From Desulfatitalea sp. BRH_c12 (GTDB taxonomy: Bacteria; Desulfobacterota; Desulfobacteria; Desulfobacterales; Desulfosarcinaceae), in contig LADR01000053.1 of the NCBI GenBank assembly GCA_000961655.1, forward strand, positions 1-64,000: a stretch of DNA of 64,000 bases, in the 5' to 3' direction. The first letter of the stretch is position 1. Every line of letters starts with the position of its first letter. The notes beneath the pieces are model-generated. The model saw only the letters and a list, made by a program, of their open reading frames with translations, ran no database searches and had not been told where the DNA came from. The translations under genes and the position numbers were made by a program. This document shows, piece after piece, positions 24,305 through 33,401 of this stretch.

Positions 24305-27300
24305 TTACGGTGTGGTCACGGTTGCCATGTTCGACCAATTTGACTGCGTCGTGTCGGTGAAAGCATGCACCCTGTAGTAAAAGGTGGTGCCGCGCGCCAC
24401 AGTCTGTGTGAAGGTGGTGACATCGCCCTTGACGGTAGCGTTCACTACGCCGCTCGTGAATCCGACGTCATAAGCACGCTGGATCAGGAATCCGGTCTCG
24501 TTCACGGCGTTATCCGTCCAGGTCAGAGTGACATTGGCCGAATTTTTGTTCTTCACAGCGGCTATTGCAGTCAGATCGGTAGGGGCCCAATCAGTGCTGC
24601 CTGTACCCCCCCGCGAGTCAAGCGTCAGGGTCGGCCATCCGCCGCCGGGCGGGAGCTCATTGAATGCCGGATTAGAATAATCCCAGTTATCACCCACCAC
24701 GTTGATGGCATACACCTGATAGTCATAGAGTGTGTTGGTATTGCCGATAGGGTCGGTGTAAGTCCTCAAACCGGTTTCCGGTCCCACGGGGCTGGAAACG
24801 TATGGCACAACCCCAAGCTGCGCAGACTGCACGGTGGCGACAGTGGTATAGGCACCTGTGCCGGCCACTGCCCGTTCGATCACAAAGGCCGTCTCGTTCT
24901 TCGAGTTGTCGGTCCAGACCAGTTCGTACCGACGCTGATTCCCATTTCCCACCCGCGTGTAAGTCAGGTCTGTCGGGGCGGCAGGAGCGACGCCGACCAC
25001 CTGAGCGTGCATCATATCCATTTCTTCATGACTGAGGATATGGCAGTGATACACGTACTCCCAGCCGAAGTTGACGAAATGGTTGACGATGTCCACCGGT
25101 TCGCCGTCCGGGTTGAAGGCGAAGAGCGGCAATCCGGCCGCTTCCCGCTGGGATGTATTGGCGCCCTCTAAGTACATACCTTCGGGCATTGACGGGTCGA
25201 GCAGGCGAATGCTGTTGGGCAGACCGCCCCAAATCTCAGGGATTTGCGGGATGAGAGGCCTTAGAGCAACAATAGTGTCCTCCAGCGGGCTGATACGGAC
25301 GGTATCTTTCCAGCCAAGCTCGGTCGGGTGGGGCTTGCGGATAATGCCGTCCCATCCGACCCGGTTAAGTAGTTGCACATCGTACAGGTGGAAGTGAATC
25401 GGATGCGTGTCCACGCCGTTATGGGTGAACTTCCAAATCTGCGTTCCGTCATCCGTGGTAGCAATTGGCCCAAGCTCGACGCCCGGAGGCAGCTCAATAC
25501 CATCGAGAACCTCGTCCGGCGGATAGGTGTACCCGTGCAGGATCATATTTTGCAGGCCGGCCTGGGCGTTGGTTGTTTCCACCCCCAGAAACCCGCTCAT
25601 GCGACCGTACTCATGCTCAAACGCTTCGCCCATCTCATCCTGGATCATCTTCGGCTTGAGGTCAATCGTGAGCAAATCTCCCAACAGGGTCCTGAAGGTC
25701 AGCGAGGTATCATAAATCTGCACCAGGCCGGCCTGCGGCCCGTTGCTCTGGAATGTCGTGCCATAGGCTGAGTTGTAGGCGCCCTGGCCGACGATGACCG
25801 GGTGTTGCCCGCTTTCGAAAACGCCCGAGCCATCGGCTTGGTGGGCGAAAGCAGCTTGTAGCGCCGCCAGGTCGAAGCTAGAACCCGCCCCGGGGTTAAC
25901 CTTGATCTGCATGACAGTACGGGTATTGGGGCCATAGCCGGGCAGAGTGGCGGAGGCACCGCCAGTGTCCCGGTAATCGCCATTTCCGGTGTAGTAGTCA
26001 TAGCGCGGGTCGCGCGCCGGGAAGGCCGCCGGGGCGTCATTATAAAGGATCAGCGTCTGACCGGCATACTGTGAAAAGTCCACAATCACATCAAACCGCT
26101 CAGCCGGAGCAGTCAGCAGCGAATGCTTGTCGACATTGCCGGCATTGAACACGGTCGGATCGTTGACCCATGTGGTGGGGTGGGCCAGGACAACTGCCGG
26201 AGCAGGCAAAAAGCCGCCCTCGGTGCCGATAACGATCCAGGCTGGACCTTCAGTGCCCGCCATCGGGGTCGGGAATACGGTTGGGTCGTCCAGGGCGGCC
26301 GCCACTTCGGCGGGGTTCAGGAAAACTTCGGTGCAGGCCACGCCGGTGCTTTCCGGCGCAGGGTTGGGATTATTGGCATCGCAGGGGACGCCGTTGGCAT
26401 CAACCGCCTGGTACAGAGACAGATTGAAAAAACGGTCGTTGGCCGCATTGAGGATGCGGAAGCGGTAGGCCTTCGGCTCAACTGTAAGCGTCGGGTAGGC
26501 CGTACCGTTGACGACAGGTGTATCGTTGAACGACTCCATACCCATGGAATTGTAAGGCACGCCGGGCATCAACGGCGGTTCGCACCATTCGAGCTCCGGA
26601 TCGCAGGCAGGATCAAAGTAGGGGTTGTTGATCGGCCCGTACTCGATGTTGCTTGTGGGCGGCCAAAACCAGGGGCCATAGGCCCAGCGGCCGTATTCGT
26701 TGACACCAGAGGCATCGCCCGGGTTTTGAGCCGGCGAGTATACGTGCGGTACCCACAGGTTGCCTTCGCCGCCCCAACGCGCGATGTCCCAGGTCTCGTC
26801 CTGGAGCATGAGCTGCTCCGGGCTGGGTACGAAGGTTTTGTCCTGGACAACTAACGGAATGGTATCTGCAGCTGGGGGGATGATGCCATCACTCACCAGC
26901 TTCGCCTCGGTGTCATCGGTGATGATGTAGGGCGCAGCCTCGCCGGCATAGACGTTGAGGCGCGTGATGCCCCAGGCATGGTCGTGGTAGAACATCAGCC
27001 GGGCGCTCTGCTGGTTGGTGTAGTAGAAGGTCATTTCTCCGGGGCCCGGGGTTGCCATGTCGGGGACATCGACCACACTGACGCCCTCCGGGTAAGGCGT
27101 GTTCTCTCCGGCCGGAGTGATCCACTGGTGCGGCGTTCCATCGCTGATCCACGGAGAAATGCCGCCGTGCAGGTGCAAAGTGGCGCGGTTCTCGGCGAAG
27201 CAGTCGCCGCTGGCCACCATCATCGCTTTCATCATCGAATCCGGCTCGTTGCACATGGGGATCTGCGGATTGACCATTCCGGGATCCATTGCCATGTGGC

Positions 27301-28477
27301 CGTCGGCGGTCATACCCGATCCCATCACAGTAGTGTCAACAGGGATGAACAGGTTGCCCGCAGCGCCAGTGGGCAGCAGGTTGCGGAACAGAATCCTCAC
27401 GGGCCTGTTCTTCTGGGCCACGATCGCGGGTCCTAAGTAATGGTATTGGCCTCCGGCCTGCCGGTATCCCCGCAGAGTTGTTGGCGGCAGGTCCCTGTGC
27501 ATTTGTTCGGTGTACTCGCCCAGCTCGATGATGTAGTAATCGGAACCAGGATAGGATGTCGTATCGGGGACCGCGACCGGGATGTACTGGCCAAGGTTGT
27601 TCGCGGCGCCTGCACCCAGGCCGGGCAGTTCATTAACGAATTTTTGTAATCCGCCTGTGATCACAACATTCGACAGGTCTACCACCTGCGCTTCAAAGGA
27701 ATAGGTGCGCGCCTCGTAAACGGGATAATCGGCGCTGCCAAGCACGATATTGGCGTCTTGCTCCGGTTGGGCGGCCGGATAGTGCAGAACATCGGAGCCG
27801 GCACCTGTGTCCACGGGGATACCCTGACCATAGAAGGCAATTCGGTCACCCGCCTGGACCGCCAGGTTGGCCACGCCAAAAGTGGCCATCTCACTCACAT
27901 TCAGGTCCGTCAAGTCCGGCACGGTGAGCATACCGCTGTCGAACACCACGGTGTACTCGTTCGGGTTGCCGGTTGGCCGCAGCACGTAGGCGTGAAACAC
28001 GTTGCCCGCGGAGGCAAAAGGACTACTTGCCGGGTTTGCCTGGTTCCACGTCCGAAACGATTGGATCATCCCGTCCGGCAGATCGCCAGGCATGACCACC
28101 AGGACCTGAGCCAACTCGCCCACGGCAACGGGGAAATCCGATGCGTAGGTGCGGTCCTGCAGCGGACTGCCGACCGAAATGGTCGTACCCGTGATGGTCG
28201 GCAACGGGCTGTTGGCGTAGTTCGGATGGCTGAAGTAGCGAGGCACCGGCACACCACCATCCTCGATCAATGCCGCTTGCATATCGAGCATCAACGGATT
28301 GAGCGCGCCTTCTTTAAGCTTGCGGGCCGCCGCCGCCTGCCGGTCAGCCTGCGTTATTTTTTTTTCCTTTGCCAATCCTGGCGGCACCACCTTCTTTGCC
28401 GCAATCATCGGGCCGGCTCCCCAGAGCAGAGCGACCACTGCCATACAGATGGCGATCAAGAATTTTGCCCTTTTCAT
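24305..28477 (-). CDS. Large secreted multicopper oxidase with C-terminal fibronectin-III domains
   Basis: 1390-aa exported protein; the ATG at 28477 has GGAGGT upstream. A signal peptide covers about residues 1-27. All four copper-ligand blocks of multicopper oxidases are present: HLHGG (435-439), FYHDHAWG (496-503), HPIHFH (1025-1030) and HCHILSH with an axial Met (C1145, H1150, M1155). These build the T1 and trinuclear centres that couple substrate oxidation to four-electron O2 reduction. Two fibronectin-III-like modules follow (about 1165-1280 and 1298-1388), suggesting surface or matrix attachment. The size is far above laccase or CueO and in the range of bacterial manganese oxidases (MofA/MnxG type). 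The function could be metal or phenol oxidation. It is followed by a di-haem peroxidase and preceded by an ABM-domain gene. Confidence 0.92.
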   Translation of the reverse strand: MKRAKFLIAICMAVVALLWGAGPMIAAKKVVPPGLAKEKKITQADRQAAAARKLKEGALNPLMLDMQAALIEDGGVPVPRYFSHPNYANSPLPTITGTTISVGSPLQDRTYASDFPVAVGELAQVLVVMPGDLPDGMIQSFRTWNQANPASSPFASAGNVFHAYVLRPTGNPNEYTVVFDSGMLTVPDLTDLNVSEMATFGVANLAVQAGDRIAFYGQGIPVDTGAGSDVLHYPAAQPEQDANIVLGSADYPVYEARTYSFEAQVVDLSNVVITGGLQKFVNELPGLGAGAANNLGQYIPVAVPDTTSYPGSDYYIIELGEYTEQMHRDLPPTTLRGYRQAGGQYHYLGPAIVAQKNRPVRILFRNLLPTGAAGNLFIPVDTTVMGSGMTADGHMAMDPGMVNPQIPMCNEPDSMMKAMMVASGDCFAENRATLHLHGGISPWISDGTPHQWITPAGENTPYPEGVSVVDVPDMATPGPGEMTFYYTNQQSARLMFYHDHAWGITRLNVYAGEAAPYIITDDTEAKLVSDGIIPPAADTIPLVVQDKTFVPSPEQLMLQDETWDIARWGGEGNLWVPHVYSPAQNPGDASGVNEYGRWAYGPWFWPPTSNIEYGPINNPYFDPACDPELEWCEPPLMPGVPYNSMGMESFNDTPVVNGTAYPTLTVEPKAYRFRILNAANDRFFNLSLYQAVDANGVPCDANNPNPAPESTGVACTEVFLNPAEVAAALDDPTVFPTPMAGTEGPAWIVIGTEGGFLPAPAVVLAHPTTWVNDPTVFNAGNVDKHSLLTAPAERFDVIVDFSQYAGQTLILYNDAPAAFPARDPRYDYYTGNGDYRDTGGASATLPGYGPNTRTVMQIKVNPGAGSSFDLAALQAAFAHQADGSGVFESGQHPVIVGQGAYNSAYGTTFQSNGPQAGLVQIYDTSLTFRTLLGDLLTIDLKPKMIQDEMGEAFEHEYGRMSGFLGVETTNAQAGLQNMILHGYTYPPDEVLDGIELPPGVELGPIATTDDGTQIWKFTHNGVDTHPIHFHLYDVQLLNRVGWDGIIRKPHPTELGWKDTVRISPLEDTIVALRPLIPQIPEIWGGLPNSIRLLDPSMPEGMYLEGANTSQREAAGLPLFAFNPDGEPVDIVNHFVNFGWEYVYHCHILSHEEMDMMHAQVVGVAPAAPTDLTYTRVGNGNQRRYELVWTDNSKNETAFVIERAVAGTGAYTTVATVQSAQLGVVPYVSSPVGPETGLRTYTDPIGNTNTLYDYQVYAINVVGDNWDYSNPAFNELPPGGGWPTLTLDSRGGTGSTDWAPTDLTAIAAVKNKNSANVTLTWTDNAVNETGFLIQRAYDVGFTSGVVNATVKGDVTTFTQTVARGTTFYYRVHAFTDTTQSNWSNMATVTTP

Positions 28478-28552
28478 TGCATACCTCCGTTGTGTTTCAT
28501 GGTTAAAATACTACCCCCCTAGTTTGAATCCGAGAGTGCGACTCTCTTTCCT

Positions 28553-28891
28553 TCAATCCTGCCGCATTTCCATCCAGCACAGATTTTCCGTTCCCGGAAT
28601 TGTGAAATGAGGGGCTTCGATGAAGAATCTGGTTTCATGCGGTTCCATCAGCAGGCTCATCGCGCCGAGCAGCACTTTGAAATGCTCTGATCGCAGATGT
28701 TCGGTAAGCGCCTGCCTGGACCCCCACCTTTCAAAAAGGCAAAGTTCATTCGGGTCTTCCGCACTGTAGTAAAATTTGCAGTGCAGGCAGCCTTTCCGTC
28801 GCCTGATTGAAATCATCAGGGAAACCATGGCCTGGGTAAGTTCCTGGCGTTTTTCAGGGGCCACCTTCATATGGATGGTCAACAGAATCAT
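28553..28891 (-). CDS. Antibiotic biosynthesis monooxygenase (ABM) domain protein
   Basis: 112-aa small cytoplasmic protein with the alpha+beta dimeric ferredoxin-like ABM fold. Characteristic strands are the N-terminal MILLTIHMKV, a central GCLHCKFYYS and FERWGSRQALTEHLRSEHF, which carries the conserved W and H. The family includes cofactor-free quinol monooxygenases, haem-degrading enzymes and many of unknown role. It sits between the sigma-54 regulator and the multicopper oxidase on the same strand, so a part in quinone or phenol chemistry with the oxidase is plausible but unproven. There is no strong ribosome-binding site ahead of the ATG at 28891. Confidence 0.82.
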   Translation of the reverse strand: MILLTIHMKVAPEKRQELTQAMVSLMISIRRRKGCLHCKFYYSAEDPNELCLFERWGSRQALTEHLRSEHFKVLLGAMSLLMEPHETRFFIEAPHFTIPGTENLCWMEMRQD

Positions 28892-28977
28892 GCTCTGGAT
28901 AGAGCAATATGCAGACCAGTACGCGGAAAAAAATCAGATTGTAAAAAGTTGTTTCTAAACAAGGGGATGGGGCATTT

Positions 28978-31392
28978 TTAAGGAACAGCATGGATGAGGT
29001 TGGAGGTGCCTCGGCCACGACATGTCGTGGCCGCAGCGACATATCGTGGCCGCGGAGTTTGTACTTCAGGACGAGTGATGTTAAGTTTTTGCATCCTTGA
29101 GCGCAGCGTGCTCGGTGGCAAATTCAAAATCGCTGCAGCGCCATTCGGGCCGCCGATTTGCCAGCAGGTTTCCGAAAGGGTTTTCAGAATATGGTCCCGT
29201 TCGGCCGCCTCCAATGTTTTAATGGCAGCCCCAGAGGAAACGGGGGTTCGTTCGAGCTCGTCCGTCAGGCGCAGATTCGGTCCGGGACAAAGGATGATGG
29301 CGCGTTCGATGAAATTTTCCAGCTCGCGGATGTTGCCTGGCCAGTCATACTCCTGCAGGCGTTGCATCGTCTCGCGACTGACGGAGCTGAATCGTTTGCC
29401 CATTTTCCGTCCAAATCGTTCGGTAAGGGCCTGGACCAGCAGGGGAATATCTTCTTTGCGTTTGCGCAGGGCTGGAATGGTCAGAGGGAAGACATTGAGT
29501 CGATAAAAGAGGTCTTCGCGGAACCTGCCCTCGCGAACCTCCTGTTCGAGGTTGCGGTTGGTGGTTGCCAGGATACGCGCATTTACTTGCAGTGTACGGG
29601 ACGAACCCAGGCGTTCGAACGCGTTGTCCTGAATGACCCTGAGCAGTTTTGCCTGCACACCCAGGGGGAGTTCTGAAATCTCATCCAGGCAGATGGTCGA
29701 ACCATCCGCAACTTCGAAGCGACCGATCTGGCGGGCGTCAGAACCGGTAAAAGCCCCCCGCTCCCGGCCGAAAAGCTCGCTTTCGATCAGCCCTGCCGGC
29801 AGGGCGGCACAGTTGACGGTCACCATCGGCCGGCCGCTACGCTGGCTCATCTTGTGGATGGCGGTGGCAAGGAGCCCTTTGCCCGTGCCGGTCTCGCCCA
29901 TAATCAGAACTGTGGCATCGGTAGGTGCGACCTGTTCGGCTCTGTAAAGCACGTATTTCAAGGCGTTGCTTTGACCGATGATGTGGCCGTGGCTTTGGGT
30001 AAAATTGATCTCTTTGCGGAAGAAGATATTTTCCGCCTCAACCCGGTCCTTCAGCAGCTTGATTTCAGAAAGGGCCTTGAGCAGAGACGCTTCGGTATTT
30101 TTGCGCTGGGTGATATCCGTCACTACGGCAAAGCTCCCGGCGAACTGGCCAGCCGCATCGAAAACGGCGCGGGGCGACACCAAGGTGTGGACCAGCGACC
30201 CATTGCGATGGACAAATGTGATGTCGTAGGGTTGCGATACGCCTGTTCGTCGCTTGGCCATCTGTTCATCCAAAGTCTTCAGATTGGTCTTGTCCACAAA
30301 CCGATCCGGTGTTTGACCGAGAATCTCGTCATAGGAATACCCCAGCATCTCGCATAATTTACCATTCGAATAGGTACATTCATTCCGGTCGTTCATGACG
30401 ACCAGACCCTCGTTCATTGTTTCCACGAGGGTGCGGTAGCGTGCTTCACTTTCCGAAAGGGCTCTTTCGGCCTCCTGGCGCCACGTCACGTCCCGCATGA
30501 TGTCCAGCTTCGCAACCGTTCCATCTTCATTCAGAAAAGGGGTGCTGAACACTTCATACGTTTTGTTCGTTTTAGCCGAACGATATTCCCACATTTCAAA
30601 TTTTGTTTTAGACACCCGATCGTTTTTGCACCATGCGCATGGTGCGTTCAGGTCATGAAAATACTCATAGCACTTTCGGCCGTTAACGTGGCCGAACTGC
30701 CCGATGATGGCAGGATTTGTGTATTGGATGTTGTAATTGAGATCGATTATATATACGCCGTCGTGCATGGAGTTGAGGATGTTGTTGAGTTTTAGACGCT
30801 CCCGACTCAGACGCCGCATGTCCCCGGGGCACGCTTGATCTTCCTGCCACATATGGCTGTTCTGCACGTTCGGTTCCGACGGGGGCCATAGGGCTCTTTG
30901 AGCAATAAAATGCAGTGCTTCCCCGCAGGATTCGCCGATTCGTGCATTGCTCAGCGCAACCGCGGCTATTTCGCTGAACGCGGATGCAACTCTGGCATCG
31001 TCTTCGCTGAACCCGCCCGGCTTGTTTGTGAAGCCGAATAGGCCGCTGATTTTATTTCTGATGAACAGAGGCGCGGCCAGAACATTGCCCGGAAACTGGT
31101 GTCCCGGTAGGCTGTGCTGCAGATGATCGCTTTCGGAAAGGTCATTGCGGAACACGGCACGTCCGGAACGCAGCACTTCATCGTGCAAGTCGCGCACCGG
31201 CATGCCCGGATAATTGGCCACATTTATTGCAGCCCCTGTGGGTTCTACGAAAAGTACGTCAATCTGCCCGGCGCCAGCACTTACCTTGGCAATATATCCG
31301 GCTCCCGCCCCGATTAAGTTCTTGCAGGACAGAAACATGGGCCGAGCGGTCTCTACGAAGGTGTCTTCGTCCAGGGTACAGGTGAATTGCAT
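28978..31392 (-). CDS. Sigma-54-dependent transcriptional activator (GAF-PAS-PAS-AAA+-HTH)
   Basis: 804 aa from the ATG at 31392 (GGAAAG upstream); a GTG at 31440 would add 16 residues. The order is an N-terminal GAF-type sensor (about 10-165), a PAS domain with a CYEYFHDLNAPCAWCKND cysteine segment (about 215-320), a second PAS (about 330-440), then an AAA+ domain. The AAA+ domain has Walker A GETGTGKG, the sigma-54 contact loop GAFTGS and Walker B CLDEIS. A Fis-type HTH ends with AILNLPPSTLRSRMQKL. The last 25 or so residues are encoded by a palindromic repeat and are not part of the family fold. The gene reads toward the ABM/oxidase/peroxidase genes, so it probably controls them. Ligands of the sensor domains are unknown. 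Confidence 0.93.
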   Translation of the reverse strand: MQFTCTLDEDTFVETARPMFLSCKNLIGAGAGYIAKVSAGAGQIDVLFVEPTGAAINVANYPGMPVRDLHDEVLRSGRAVFRNDLSESDHLQHSLPGHQFPGNVLAAPLFIRNKISGLFGFTNKPGGFSEDDARVASAFSEIAAVALSNARIGESCGEALHFIAQRALWPPSEPNVQNSHMWQEDQACPGDMRRLSRERLKLNNILNSMHDGVYIIDLNYNIQYTNPAIIGQFGHVNGRKCYEYFHDLNAPCAWCKNDRVSKTKFEMWEYRSAKTNKTYEVFSTPFLNEDGTVAKLDIMRDVTWRQEAERALSESEARYRTLVETMNEGLVVMNDRNECTYSNGKLCEMLGYSYDEILGQTPDRFVDKTNLKTLDEQMAKRRTGVSQPYDITFVHRNGSLVHTLVSPRAVFDAAGQFAGSFAVVTDITQRKNTEASLLKALSEIKLLKDRVEAENIFFRKEINFTQSHGHIIGQSNALKYVLYRAEQVAPTDATVLIMGETGTGKGLLATAIHKMSQRSGRPMVTVNCAALPAGLIESELFGRERGAFTGSDARQIGRFEVADGSTICLDEISELPLGVQAKLLRVIQDNAFERLGSSRTLQVNARILATTNRNLEQEVREGRFREDLFYRLNVFPLTIPALRKRKEDIPLLVQALTERFGRKMGKRFSSVSRETMQRLQEYDWPGNIRELENFIERAIILCPGPNLRLTDELERTPVSSGAAIKTLEAAERDHILKTLSETCWQIGGPNGAAAILNLPPSTLRSRMQKLNITRPEVQTPRPRYVAAATTCRGRGTSNLIHAVP
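29012..29055. repeat. Palindrome plus tandem half-units in the 3' end of the regulator gene
   Basis: 29012-29033 is a perfect 22-bp palindrome (11-base arms CGGCCACGACA). 29018-29036 and 29037-29055 form two 19-bp direct units that differ at a few bases. The repeat is translated as an unusual Arg/Ala/Thr tail of the sigma-54 regulator. Confidence 0.8.
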
Positions 31393-31757
31393 TGCGTTTA
31401 CTTTCCGGGCAAAAAGCAAAACCTGCGGTGCATCCACCACTGCCCCTGAGATATAGTCCCGCAGGTGAGATGAAGGAAGCCCCTGTGCATCGGAAGATTG
31501 GGGCCATCTTTCATCCTCCCGAAGCGTATTTATTAGGGCTGAAGTTGTATGCGACTGAGTTTTTTGTGGAACTTTATGACCATAATGTACGCGGCTGGTT
31601 TAAAAAATTGAATAATGGGAATACCCCAATTCTGATTGGATATCGATGTATGGGGTGTAGGTTTGGTTTGGAAATGACTCGCACACCATGCAGGTGCATT
31701 TTGTGCACCATTTCAGAGTCTGAACTATTGGCATTCAGCAGAAGTTCAAAGCGCCTA
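31393..31757. other. Intergenic region upstream of the sigma-54 regulator
   Basis: 365 bases between the end of the membrane LuxR-type gene and the start of the regulator gene, both on the minus strand. It is AT-rich toward 31550-31640. No convincing promoter pair, hairpin or gene was recognised. Confidence 0.4.
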
Positions 31758-33140
31758 TTAAGGGCCAGCCGGGCCGACATCGGCCGGAGCGGCTTGGGTT
31801 TCCTTTTTCAGACCCGATATGAACGCAAGGAGGCCTTCTTTGCTGTTGACGCCCGTTTTTTCATAGGCTCTTTTCATGTAGGTCTTTACGGAAGACTCCG
31901 AAATACCGAGCTCGATCGCCACTTGTTTGAACGTTTTTGCTTGCAGGACAAGCTTGATGACCGCGATCTCCTGCGACGACAACTTTTTTTCGAACCATCT
32001 GGTGTGCATGTTCATTAGATCGCTCACAGGTGCGGGCGTCCGGTCGGGTTGCACCGCTTCCGATGGTTTCTCCCGGGTATTAGCCGTGAAGTAGAAAACC
32101 AGCACCGTGACAGTTAAAATGATATTGCCGGCGGCCAGAACGTAATCGTACGAAAGGATGGTATAGGTACCGATTATATTTCCGCAAACAATTGCCATAC
32201 AGATGGTGCCAAAACCATATCCGAAAGCCCTGATGGGGCGGTCTGCTCTTGCAAGCAGGACTACCAGGTAGAGATCGACCAGGGCAAAGGCTGCTTGAAT
32301 GGCAAACATGCTCAAGTTCATGAAGACGACTTTCTGGATATGGTAGAAAGCGAAAGAGAGCATGCACAGCAAGACGCCAATCGAAAACAGTGCGTTCATC
32401 CTTCGCTTCGCGAAAGAAATGCCGATCAGAGCCGTGAAAACATAGAAAGCCAGTTCTCCGCCTTCCATCCATGCCACATTGAAATAGCGCGGTGCTATGG
32501 CAGCATACATCATACCGCCTGACAAATAAAAAACATACAGAAAAGGGGTATAAAGCTCATCTTTTCCATGTATTACGAATGCTTCTGGCCTGATGGAACA
32601 AAAAAGAACAGAGAATATGACAATTGCGATGACACAAAATTTGATGAACTCATTCGCAGGTATATGATTCAGCAAAAAAACAAGGGCGTTCCCGGCAGCG
32701 ATGCCGATGCCGGCCGATAGGGCAGGGTTGGTAGACTGTTTCAACACAGCCAGACTGCGTATTGTGAGCATTGCGCCTGCCAATCCGGTGAGAACAAGAA
32801 TCATTCTAATATATTGGGGGAAAAGCGGCGCCGCAAACGTCAGAAGAACAGTGCCTGCGATAGAAGCCCGCGAGGCGCTATCGAACAACGGTGTATTCAG
32901 AAAACGTGCGATCAAAATCAGAGAGATCGCATGCGGGATCAGAAAATAGAGCAGCAGGCCCTTGCTTATAGTGTTTAAAAGAAATCCTTCCATCGGAAAG
33001 GAGATCAGCCAGAAAACGAATGCAGCCAAAGAGAATGCGCCGGTTGCCCAGCCCGCTGAAGACGCAACGATCTTTTTCATCTCGATCAGACGATTCACAC
33101 TTTTTAACATAAAAGATGCCCATTTCCAGAACCGATCCAT
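31758..33140 (-). CDS. Membrane-bound LuxR-type transcriptional regulator
   Basis: About 460 aa if translation starts at the ATG at 33140. ATGs at 33110 and 33176 are also possible, because none has a clear ribosome-binding site. The N-terminal 360 residues are a polytopic membrane region with roughly ten hydrophobic segments. A short Pro-rich linker leads to a C-terminal LuxR/NarL helix-turn-helix: LSSQEIAVIKLVLQAKTFKQVA, then GISESSVKTYMKRAYEKTG. The architecture fits a one-component membrane sensor that binds DNA directly. It is divergent from the lipoprotein gene at 33402 across about 260 bases, so control of that gene or of itself is a natural guess. The signal is unknown. Confidence 0.82.
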   Translation of the reverse strand: MDRFWKWASFMLKSVNRLIEMKKIVASSAGWATGAFSLAAFVFWLISFPMEGFLLNTISKGLLLYFLIPHAISLILIARFLNTPLFDSASRASIAGTVLLTFAAPLFPQYIRMILVLTGLAGAMLTIRSLAVLKQSTNPALSAGIGIAAGNALVFLLNHIPANEFIKFCVIAIVIFSVLFCSIRPEAFVIHGKDELYTPFLYVFYLSGGMMYAAIAPRYFNVAWMEGGELAFYVFTALIGISFAKRRMNALFSIGVLLCMLSFAFYHIQKVVFMNLSMFAIQAAFALVDLYLVVLLARADRPIRAFGYGFGTICMAIVCGNIIGTYTILSYDYVLAAGNIILTVTVLVFYFTANTREKPSEAVQPDRTPAPVSDLMNMHTRWFEKKLSSQEIAVIKLVLQAKTFKQVAIELGISESSVKTYMKRAYEKTGVNSKEGLLAFISGLKKETQAAPADVGPAGP

Positions 33141-33401
33141 AAATGAAACGTAACGATAATCCAACCTCAGAGGCATGTCCACAAGAATTTGTCGGGTGCG
33201 TCGCCTATCTTTAATCCGTTGAATACCCAGCCAAATTTCAGTCGGATGACAAGCAGTCGACAACGTAATGACCAAAGTTGACGCTTGGACGACTTTAGCC
33301 AAAGGGTCAATTTACCGTAACCCTCCGTGTATGGATTGGCATCTGGTTTCGATATGACATTCTCAGATGGCGCGAACTTTGAATCGGAAAGGAAAAGGGG
33401 A

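Noticed and set aside
28903-28918. A -24/-12 type sigma-54 promoter sequence (TGG...TTGCT, correct GG-GC spacing) ahead of the ABM gene
   Set aside because: The spacing is right, but the predicted start point falls one or two bases before the ATG and the -24 element is incomplete (TGGTC for TGGCA). It remains worth a 5'-end mapping test given the sigma-54 regulator upstream.
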